Origin: Amia ocellicauda | Taxonomy: Eukaryota > Chordata > Actinopteri > Amiiformes > Amiidae | Assembly: GCF_036373705.1 (NCBI RefSeq) | Contig: NC_089863.1 | Location: forward strand, 22,690,619-22,754,618 | Length of the DNA: 64,000 bases | Reading direction: 5' to 3' | In this document: positions 40,196 to 64,000 of the stretch, piece by piece | Numbering within the stretch: the first letter of the stretch is position 1 | How the letters are laid out: each line of letters starts with the position of its first letter | The notes under the pieces: model-generated | Told to the model about the DNA's origin: nothing | Databases searched by the model: none | What the model saw: only the letters and a program-made list of their open reading frames with translations | Made by a program: the position numbers and the translations under genes

Positions 40196-41460
40196 TATAG
40201 TTAGTGGTTAGCATTATCAGGAAATGTCATATCAAACTGCAGTTTTTATTCAAATATACAAAAAGCTTATTGAAGTGTTTCCAAGCAGTAAAGAACAGAA
40301 TACTGTTTCTGCCAATTTTTCAGTTAATTTAACATATTCATTTATTAATTAAATAAAACCAAAAAATAAATATCTTGACCTTCCTATGCCATGTTTTTGA
40401 AGAGGTGCAGCAAATGCAGGCATTGAAGGACAGAATCCTGCCCTGGAGACCCTCTGTCATGAAACAATATTTATCCATGTTTCTTGTAGTATAGATGGCA
40501 AAGAGGGGTTTGTCTTTGGAAATTGCCGTCTGCAATTCAAATCTCTAAACGGCCTTCAAGTTGTCGGTGTAGATGTTCTATAAAATTCAGATCAATAGAA
40601 AACAGCTCTTTCCACCATCGTCTTCTACTGCCATGGTTGACATCAAATGAAGAATAAGCAAAGGACAATGCATCATGGGTAACTGGAAGCCGTGCCAACA
40701 AGAAAAGGCCTGCAGTCGATCCAGCTAGATGAATTAGTCCAGGAACTTCTGTTTTCCAGCATTTGTTTGCAGGAGACACCCGTGGAAATGCTATTCCAGA
40801 TCAATTTGCACACAGAACCTCAGATTGGTCTGTGATGTCATGATTCCTGGTATGTGCCATATGTGTCATACTCGATTCGGTTTGTGCTATTTGCATGTTT
40901 AATATATTTGCATCTCATGTTTGCAATTACTGAGTCGCTACCACATGCTAATTGAGCCATGGCATTAAAGAGCACATACGCACACACACATACACACACA
41001 CTAACACACACACAATCAAATATGTAAAGCTCAGGCACACTGAACACAGTGCAGATCATTGCTTATACCAGAGCAGTGTTACAGACACCCCCCCACCACC
41101 CCCCACTACTCTTCTTTACTTCTCCGTCAATAACTAATTAAATTAGATCAGTCTTCTCTGGATGCTCCGAGCCTCAGTCTGATGCCTCAGCACTCTCCAT
41201 CTCCCTCCCCCTCCCTCCCTCTCTCCCCCTCCCTCCCTCTCTCCCTCACTGTCTCCCTCTCTCTCTCTGTCTCTCGCTCACTCTCTGTCTCCAGGGAGTA
41301 CTGGGCATCTTCAGCATCTTAGACAAGTGTGTGACTGACTGACACACTCACTGACTGACTAACACACTGACTGACTGACACACCGACTAACTGACTGACT
41401 GACACACCGACTGAAGAAGAGACTGAAGCAGTAGACAGATTGTAGAAATAGAAAAGGAAG
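40196..41460. other. Intergenic; tetranucleotide repeat near right end
   Basis: I recognise no gene. A CA-rich tract lies at 40976-41013, C/T-rich sequence at 41190-41290, and an imperfect (ACTG)n repeat with interspersed ACAC at 41325-41415. The right end abuts the polyadenylation region of the minus-strand receptor gene. Confidence 0.6.
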
Positions 41461-41468
41461 TAGTTGTC

Positions 41469-41474
41469 TTTATT
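41469..41474 (-). terminator. Polyadenylation signal of the receptor gene
   Basis: Minus-strand AATAAA, about 230 bp past the stop codon of the nicotinic receptor gene; a reasonable cleavage signal position. Confidence 0.6.
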
Positions 41475-41702
41475 TATAATTTCAAGGTTTGGGTTGGGGG
41501 GGCTGCAAGTACCGGGCAGGGGGGGGTCAAGTCAAGATACAGTGATTGCGTCGCACAGCATGGCATCCACCTCTGAACAGACAAGGATGGGGGGCACGGG
41601 GATGGGGCCAGAGCACAGGAGCACGGCACTTCTCCCTCCCACCCTTCCTCCATCCATCTTACCATCACCATCGCTGTCTCTCTCCTCTCCTCCTCTCCTC
41701 CC

Positions 41703-45334
<3,632 letters not shown>

Positions 45335-45459
45335 ATTCCTGCCGGTAGACAGAGAAGCAGAGAGAGAGAGAGAGAGAAGCTCCCAGACAGCCCCTAATCC
45401 TGGCACAGAGAAAGAGGAAGAGAGAAAGGCAGAGAGAATGAGAGAGGATGTGAGTGAGA

Positions 45460-45490
<31 letters not shown>

Positions 45491-45727
45491 AGGGAGAGAG
45501 AGAGGGAGAGACGACAGCTGTAATATCACAGGGGCATTAAGATCAGCTACTGACAGTCCGACTGCAAGACAGTAGATTCACATCTCTCTCGCTCTCTCTC
45601 CCCCTCCTGCTTCCCGCCATCCCCTCCCCTCCCCTCCCCTCCCTCCCTCTCTCTTTGCTCTCTCCATCTCTCGCTCTTTCTTTAAAAAGCGGAGGTGGAG
45701 TTAGAAGACAGAGATAGTGTCAGTATG

Positions 45728-45970
45728 TGTTATTGTGTGTCTGTGTAAGTTAATTAATGTGTGTTCATTAGGGTGTTGTGTTCATTTCTGGTTTTATTAA
45801 TGTGTGTCCATTAGTGTGTATGAATGTTCATTGGTGTGTTTATTAGTGTGTATGTTCATTAGTGTGTTACTAGTGTGTGTATTCATTATTGTGTTTATTA
45901 GTGTGTGTGTTCATTGGTGTTTATTAGTGTGTGTGTGTGTTCATTAGTGTTTAATTAGTGTGTCTTAATA
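45728..45970. repeat. Minisatellite of TGTGTTCATTAGTGTG units
   Basis: About a dozen imperfect tandem units of roughly 16-28 bp combining GTGTG with TTCATTAG or TTTATTAG. Confidence 0.85.
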
Positions 45971-46324
45971 AACACTCAGCAATCTTGCTTCACAATCTGC
46001 GTGCCATTGCTTCCCTCTACAGCTGTGTGTGCGTCTCTCTGTCCATCTGCTCTCCCGTGTGTAAGCGTGTCCCTGTCTGTGTGTGCGTCCGTGTCTCCCT
46101 GTGTCTCCCTAGCTGTACCCCCCTCCCGTCTGTGTCTTAGGAAGGGTCAATAGTGTTGAAAGACGGGGCTGCTCAGCCAGTCGATAGTGTTTACTCAGAC
46201 CTGCTGCTTAGGAGAGATTAACGAGCGCCTGTCACAGCAGCCAGGCAGCTGCTCATTAGCTTAATTAAGCTAACGAGGATCATGGCCCATTCCCCCCCAT
46301 CTGTAGACACTGGCTGCTCACATA

Positions 46325-46445
46325 CATACATAATCTACACACCTGGAGTACACACTGTACTGTATATATACACACCTGGAGTACACACACTGTACTGTAC
46401 TCTATATATACACCTGGAGTACACACATACTGTATATATGTATAG
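46325..46445. repeat. Three-copy tandem repeat (ACACCTGGAGTACACAC)
   Basis: Three units of about 40-50 bp, each with ACACCTGGAGTACACAC followed by ACTGTA and TATATATA. Confidence 0.85.
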
Positions 46446-47203
46446 TGTGCATCTTGATGGTTACTTGATGTGTGTGCATGCATGTTTCAGTGCGTTGTGT
46501 TTGTGCACACACGTCTGAGTGCTGGTGTGTGAGAAGGGAAAGTGGGATGGAAATATAAAAGGAGTGATGGACAGGGTGAGAAAGAAGAAGGGGGAAACAT
46601 GGAGGCAGCGAGAAGAGAGGGATGGAATGAAAAGGGAGCACAGAGGAGAGGCAAACGCAATAAGTGAGACTGTCAGGACCAATAAACACACAGGGCCGTG
46701 GATCAATAAATCAATTTATTTAAAAGAATATGTTACAATTTATTACACTAAGTGACATTACCAAACATTGTTATTTTAATTACTCTTTGCTGCTGCGGTT
46801 TAATTTTTGTCGGTAATTTTAAATTGGTTAGCTAAAGCTGGCAGAGCTTTCACTCTTAAAATATTTTCTCACATAATTTTTTTTATTTTTTTTTTCTCTC
46901 ATTTGTTGTTAAATCAGAAAATTAAAGTTAGCATCACCTCCTCGACTCCCGCCGCTCGCTTCCCAATTGTGTGGGTCTTGTTTTTCTTACTTTTTATTTT
47001 ATTTTAAAGATCACAAACAAACGAACAAACGAAAAACAGAATGTGGAAAAAATACAATTAAAGATCTCTCAAATAAAAATTTTAACTAAAATAACACCCA
47101 AACAAACAAACAAAAACAACTGTGAAATAAATTAAACTGTGCACGACACTGATCAGAGAGAGAGAGAGAGAGAGGCAGAGAAACATTTTCTACAGAAGTA
47201 CAT

Positions 47204-47226
47204 CCCCCCCCCCCCCCCCCCCCCCC
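47204..47226. repeat. Poly-C tract of 23
   Basis: An uninterrupted homopolymer of 23 C; the length may be unreliable in the assembly. Confidence 0.9.
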
Positions 47227-47324
47227 AATTAGAGAGACTGTCCTTCCCACTCCCACAGCAGACTGACACTTCACTGGGAGATGCAGTCTCTTGTGTAACA
47301 CAGGACACACTGTGATGTAATGCA

Positions 47325-47610
47325 CTCATGTGTACTGTACTATGATGTAATACAGTGATGTAATGCACTCGTGTACTGTACTATGATATAATGCATTCAA
47401 ATGTACAGTACTGTAATACTCTGCTATAACACACTGACGTATTTGGCTATAAATGTACTGTACAGTGCTGTAATACACCGATGCAATGCTCCATAACGCA
47501 CTGTGCTGTATAGGCCTGTGCCGTGCTGCGCTGTGTAGTGAACTGTACTGCACTGTGTTGCAGGAGGCTGTAGTGTCGTGAGCAGCACTGCACGGCATCA
47601 CACCACACTG
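47325..47610. repeat. Degenerate ACTGTA/GATGTAATAC repeat
   Basis: A region of loosely tandem units such as TGTACTGTACTATGATGTAATAC and TGCACTG. Similar ACTGTA-rich tracts recur at 54125-54380, 58195-58420 and on both sides of 62566-63460. Confidence 0.65.
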
Positions 47611-48709
47611 ACACTGTACACTGCAGCGCCCAGTGAAGTCTAGATGGAGGAGGAGGGATAGGAGAGGGGAGGAGGAAGAGGAGAGAGGAGGTATAGACGA
47701 GAGGAGGGGGAGGGATAGGAGAGGTATTAATATAATACAATCGTTGCCTCAGTAACATACAAGCCTATACAACTGCCTATACATTTTCAAGCATCACTAT
47801 AACTGTGGAACTCGCCCTGACCTCTGCCACCCCTGCCCTGCCCCCCATGAGAGCCCTACCCATTACTACAGACAGATATTCTGTCTTCTAAATGCATCGC
47901 CAAGTCACCTGAACAACAAGAGGGAGAGGAGGAGGAGGAGAATGAAGATCACATAAGAAATAAACAGCAGACTTTCACCGTGAAGGGGGGGGGGTGAAGA
48001 ACAATAAAACAAAGGGAGGAGGGCAGCCAGGCAGTCTCTGTGCCACCGGTGCCCTCTGCTGTCCGGCAGCTGTACTGCACTCTACTGGACCAGCACTGAC
48101 AGCCAAAACAAAACAAACTTTAAACAAGCTGTCCCTGTACCCGACACACTGGCACACTGACAAGGAAGGGGGGAGGGATGGGTGGAGTTTAATTGGACTC
48201 TCGACGCACACTGGTCTCTCCTCCTCCTCCCTCGTTTCCTCCACTGAAACTCTCTCGGCTTGAGCCCCCCCTACAGGTGGCTGGCAGCACCACACACACC
48301 TCCCTCCCTCCCTCGCTTTGTTCCTCTAGCCTTCTCTCCCTCCCTCTATACTTAGTCACAACTTTTTACGTTGTGTCATTTTAATATCCAGTCTCTGTAT
48401 CCGCCAGGGTTTCCTCCCCCACCCCCCCAAAAAAAGAAAATGGAGCCATAAATGTTACAAAAATCTTTCCTTTTTCCAGCACATTTATCAAAGATCCTCC
48501 TCTCCCTCTCCTCGTTCAGCTTTGTCAGTTTTCTTCCCAGCATCTGAAAAGTCATGTTCTCTCCATCCGTCTCTCTTGCTTTCCGTTCAGAAGTCCTGAA
48601 AGGTCCCAAAGTCTCCTCCCCTCTCTTCCACCTTCTTCTCCATCACCTCCATCGATCCATCCCTTCCTCCACTTGTATTTATATCCAGGATCCAAAGAGA
48701 ACTTGTCTC

Positions 48710-48746
<37 letters not shown>

Positions 48747-48954
48747 GCACATTGTCAGTTATCTTATATAAAGATTTAGAAGTCTCTCGGTCTCTCTCTC
48801 TCTCCGTTGTGTTCGGCACACCAGAGGTGGGGCTAGAGCCAGGCCCAGCCAATAGCGCGGCTGATCCTCCGGCAGAGTTCCACCCCTAACACTGCGTCAG
48901 GCAGGAAGTGTGGAGATGGGATGGAATGCTGTGATGTTCATTGTGATTTCGATG

Positions 48955-48960
48955 TTTATT
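48955..48960 (-). terminator. Candidate snx27 polyadenylation signal
   Basis: Minus-strand AATAAA, overlapped by a second one at 48959-48964, about 300 bp past the snx27 stop codon. More distal signals exist near 46700, so a longer 3' untranslated region is possible. Confidence 0.45.
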
Positions 48961-49256
48961 TATTTACCTTAATAAGTTAACAAACTTCTCTTGCGCTTGG
49001 TTCTCCTTTTCCAAATCGCCAAATCTCGTGATTTCTGTCTTTTATTTGTCTGATTTAGTGTGTCCGTCTGTTTTATTTTTTTTCTTCCTAGTTAATTTTG
49101 TAGATTAGTCCCCCCCCCCCCCCGTTTCCTGTGGGTGTTTAGATCTGTTCGATTTGTCGTGTTGTGGGTTTTGTTTCTCTCGCGTTCTGTCGTTCTCCTC
49201 CCCTGCAGCTGGGCGGCGTGGCTCTGCACTTGTCTATGTCGTGACCATCTCTCCCC

Positions 49257-56325
<7,069 letters not shown>

Positions 56326-56386
56326 GTTTTTTTTTTCTCCCCCTCACAACATACAAGCGCAGCGGGCGGCTACGCTAGAGCAGCGG

Positions 56387-56438
<52 letters not shown>

Positions 56439-56570
56439 ACTCGCAGACAGACACCGACCAACCGCCCCTTGTGCTGCCGCTGCTGCCGCCCAGCCGACAT
56501 CATCAGCGTCACGGGATCCGGCTCCCCCTCCCCGGTGCTCTTCCAGCAGTCAGTCGCTGCGCCACACTGC

Positions 56571-56725
56571 CCCGCAAAGCAGCCTGGGAGGTGTAGTTTT
56601 CTGCACCCCACCCAATATAGGGATGGCTAGGGTGTCTATGAACTACATTCACCAGGAAGGCCCACATGTGCAAAATATTAAAAGTGCGTATGCTGAATGC
56701 CAGGGCATACTGGGAAATATAGTTT
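56571..56725 (-). promoter_or_regulatory. Cluster of ZNF143 (SBS)-like sites upstream of snx27
   Basis: Three sequences resembling the ZNF143/THAP11 consensus (ACTACAAYTCCCAGMATGC) lie 245-400 bp upstream of the snx27 ATG. Minus-strand ACTACACCTCCCAGGCTGC followed by TTTGCGGG is at 56571-56597, plus-strand ACTACATTCACCAGGAAGGC at 56642-56661, and minus-strand ACTATATTTCCCAGTATGCC at 56704-56723. The first is the best match. Such sites typically sit at TATA-less, GC-rich housekeeping promoters, which fits this location. Confidence 0.6.
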
Positions 56726-56794
56726 ATTCAGCGGACAACTTCTGTACCTGTAACCGTGTCTGTCTGTCTATGTGTGTGTGTGTGTGTATATATA

Positions 56795-57684
56795 CACCGA
56801 TCAGCCATAACATTATGACCACCTGCCTAATATTGTGTAGGTCCCCCTTTTGTCGCCAAAACAGCACTGACCCGTCGAGGCATGGACTCCACTAGACCTC
56901 TGAAGGTGTGCTGTGGTATCTGGCACCAAGACGTTAGCAGCAGATCCTTTAAGTCCTGTAAGTTGCGAGGTGGGGCCTCCATGGATCAGACTTGTTTGTC
57001 CAGCACATCCCACAGATGCTCGATTGGATTGAGATCTTGGGAATTTGGAGGCCAAGTCAACACCTTGAACTCGTGATTCATCAGACCAGGCCACCTTCTT
57101 CCATTGCTCCGTGGTCCAGTTCTGATGCTCACGTGCCCATTGTAGGCGCTTTCGGCAGTGGACAGGGGTCAGCATGGGCACCCTGACTGGTCTGCGGCTA
57201 CGCAGCCCCATACGCAACAAACTGCGATGCACTGTGTGTTCTGACACCTTTCTATCAGAACCAGCGTTAACTTCTTCAGCAATTTGAGCTACAGTAGCTC
57301 GTCTGTTGGGTCGGACCACACGGGCCAGCCTTCGCTCCCCACGTGCATCAATGAGCCTTGGCCGCCCATGACCCTGTCACCACTCTTCCTTCCTTGGACC
57401 ACTTTTGATAGGTACTGACCACTGCAGACCAGGAACACCCCACAAGAGCTGCAGTTTTGGAGATGCTCTGACCCAGTCGTCTAGCCATCACAATTTGGCC
57501 CTTGTCAAAGTCGCTCAGATCCTTACGCTTGCCCATTTTTCCTGCTTCTAACACATCAACTTTGAGGACAACATGTTCACTTGCTGCCTAATATATCCCG
57601 CCCACTGACAGGTGCCATGATAACGAGACTATCAGTGTTATTCACTTCACCTGTCAGTGCTCATAATGTTATGGCTGATCAGTG
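56795..57684 (-). mobile_element. Internally deleted Tc1-type element, copy 2
   Basis: An 890-bp copy of the same derivative, with ends CACCGATCAGCC and GGCTGATCAGTG and TA on both sides. It is inserted beside a (TG)n tract about 470 bp upstream of the snx27 start codon. Confidence 0.92.
56827..57536 (-). pseudogene. Tc1-like transposase remnant, copy 2
   Basis: It carries the same fusion of WSDESR to the [26 protein letters not shown] region as copy 1. An additional small deletion after KWSKEG (the GAACCGG stretch of copy 1 is missing) shifts the frame in the 5' half. No functional product is expected. Confidence 0.88.
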
Positions 57685-58194
57685 TACATACATAAATACA
57701 TGTGTGACAGTGCAGTTATGGTGGATGGCACTGTTGATGAGAACCACAATTTAAACATTTTGAAAAATGGACACACTGACAGACACATACCAGCAAAAAC
57801 ACAGCACTCCAGCTTGTATCAAAACAACTGACTTTAATTATGAATTACCATCATTGTCATCATTATTTATTACCTTTGGTGTTCCGGTACAACACTATTG
57901 GTACGGCATCTCCTCGTACAACATCACTGAAATTATAATAACAATAATAAAAGAAAATAATCAAATAATACAAAGGCTGACAGGCAGGTTTGTTTGCACT
58001 CGATGACAGCGTGGATGGTCTGCCGGGGGAAAGGGGTGCCGGGCTGTGTCTCTCTCCTCCGTGTGTGTGTGCATGTGTGTGCACTTATACAGCGTGTAGT
58101 GTGTAATTAAAAACACTGCCCCACCCAGTACTGAGTGGGGGAGGCCCAATGTCAGAGATGCTGTGGTTGGGAGGTGTGTGTGAAGAGGAACCAT

Positions 58195-58420
58195 GACCAG
58201 TACAGTAAAGCATGAGTGGGGCACAGCACAGTACAACACAGTACAGCGTGACTGGAGCATAGTGCAGTACAGCACAGTGCAGTACAGCCTGACTGGGGCA
58301 CAGCATTGCACAGTACAGTACAGTACAGCGTGACTGGGGCTTAACACAGTACAGTGCAGTACAGTGTGACTGGGGCACAGCACAGTGCAGTAGAGCACAA
58401 CTGCTGCACAGCACAGTGCA
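58195..58420. repeat. Minisatellite of CAGTACAGCGTGACTGGGGC units
   Basis: About five imperfect units of roughly 45-52 bp containing GTGACTGGGGCACAGCACAGTACAG-type sequence (variants AGCCTGACTGGGGC and AGTGTGACTGGGGC). Confidence 0.88.
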
Positions 58421-59171
58421 GTACAATACAATTTGGGCAGTTTTAGCAGTGTCCAGCACTGATGGCACAGTGGGCTCAAGGTATAGCGTACAGTACAGTA
58501 TTATTGTAGTGTATTAGTCTAGTATCACTATGGTGTAATACAGTAAAGCTTTGTACACATTTCTAAGGCCCAGTACTGTGTTTTTGACCCCTCCCTCACA
58601 GACAGAGCATCTCTGGGATGACCTGGAACAGCTACTCAGGCAGACAGCTCTGTACAACAGCAGAAACTGTACTACACTGTAGTGTAACGTAGTACAGTCT
58701 ATATACTGCATTGTACTAGACTGTACTGCTCTGGGTTAAGCCAAGAGATAAGAAAACCTAAGGTAATAAGAATAACAACAATAATAATACTACACTGTGG
58801 CCCATTTCAGTATAATAATAAAAGACTGCCTGTTTATTTGTGATGCGTCTCTTCAGACACACCCCTCCCTAACTGGCACAGCCTGCCGAGCAGCACCCAC
58901 TGGTTAAGAGTCCCCCGATTTACTAACCCCGATTGTTAATTAACCCTCAGGTGAGTTATTAAAGCTCAATCAAATGTCATGTGATGTACTAATTGGTTAA
59001 TGAACAGTCACATGATTCAGTAATTGGTTAACTGGGTTGCGTGGGCTGTGGGTCGGGCAGTGAGTGACACAGTGGTCAATTCCTGTGGAACAATACAACA
59101 CAGGAGGAATAGCAGCTGACCACAGCAGGTACGGCTACACGTGTGCTTTGGTCAATTAATTAATTACAATA

Positions 59172-59177
59172 TTTATT
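59172..59177 (-). terminator. Candidate co-SMAD polyadenylation signal
   Basis: Minus-strand AATAAA about 360 bp past the stop codon; others occur at 58833 and 57866. Confidence 0.4.
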
Positions 59178-59271
59178 ACATTATTACAATTGTTATTAAT
59201 GTATTCCTGTTCTTTGCCGTTTCGGAGCATTTGCTCTGTGACTCAGTCTGGCCGATGGCTCTAGACAGCTA

Positions 59272-63975
<4,704 letters not shown>

Positions 63976-64000
63976 CTATACACCACATTTATACTGCACT

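Larger units (their letters stand above)
45335..48954. other. Spacer between receptor gene and snx27; only repeats seen
   Basis: This holds the receptor's 5' untranslated/promoter side (GA-rich up to about 45520, no TATA box obvious) and the region downstream of snx27. Contents: a CT-rich tract near 45580-45680, the repeats listed separately, an AT-rich stretch at 46700-47110, GA- and CT-rich tracts, and CT microsatellites at 48714-48740. No protein-coding gene is supported. The AT-rich part could be a distal 3' untranslated region of snx27. Confidence 0.5.

Noticed and set aside
47447..47758. Minus-strand open frames near the ACTGTA repeat
   Set aside because: Low-complexity translation of degenerate repeats without recognisable protein features.

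Overview
The window is nuclear genomic DNA from a vertebrate, most likely a ray-finned fish. The evidence is three multi-exon vertebrate genes with GT-AG introns, several fish-type Tc1-like transposons, a fish-type LINE/SINE 3' tail, and abundant AG, CA and TG microsatellites. I cannot name the species.

Layout. Positions 1-35050 are one continuous tandem array. A short motif around CTGAATCAGTGTATAACT alternates with (TG)n runs of variable length. The array is built at several scales: the basic unit, 0.56 and 0.70 kb higher-order repeats at the right end, and internal duplications of about 3.2, 4.2 and 6.3 kb. It enters from beyond the left edge and stops abruptly at 35050. Positions 35051-41460 are gene-poor, with a retroelement tail, a complete Tc1-type (DD36E) transposon with an intact transposase, a minisatellite and one internally deleted Tc1-type element.

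From 41.4 kb to the right edge lie three genes, all on the minus strand. The first (41703-45334, 10 exons) is a nicotinic acetylcholine receptor alpha subunit of the alpha7/alpha8/alpha11 clade with a very long Gly/Pro/His-rich M3-M4 loop. The second (49257-56325) is sorting nexin 27 (PDZ-PX-FERM). It has 12 constitutive coding exons plus one in-frame candidate cassette exon, and a cluster of ZNF143-like sites upstream of its start. The third (59535-63900, running off the right edge) is a co-SMAD (SMAD4 family) missing only its first coding exon(s). Its shortened micro-exon and rewritten linker suggest the Smad4-beta/Smad10-type paralogue. Splice sites and phases were assembled by hand, and every junction keeps frame.

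The same approximately 895-bp internally deleted Tc1-type element occurs three times: at 39.3 kb, upstream of snx27 at 56.8 kb, and inside a smad4 intron at 62.6 kb. All three share one deletion junction that removes the second catalytic Asp, so this deletion derivative itself appears to have been mobilised in trans. The three genes have unrelated roles (ion channel, endosomal cargo retrieval, TGF-beta/BMP signalling), and nothing in the sequence suggests they form one pathway.
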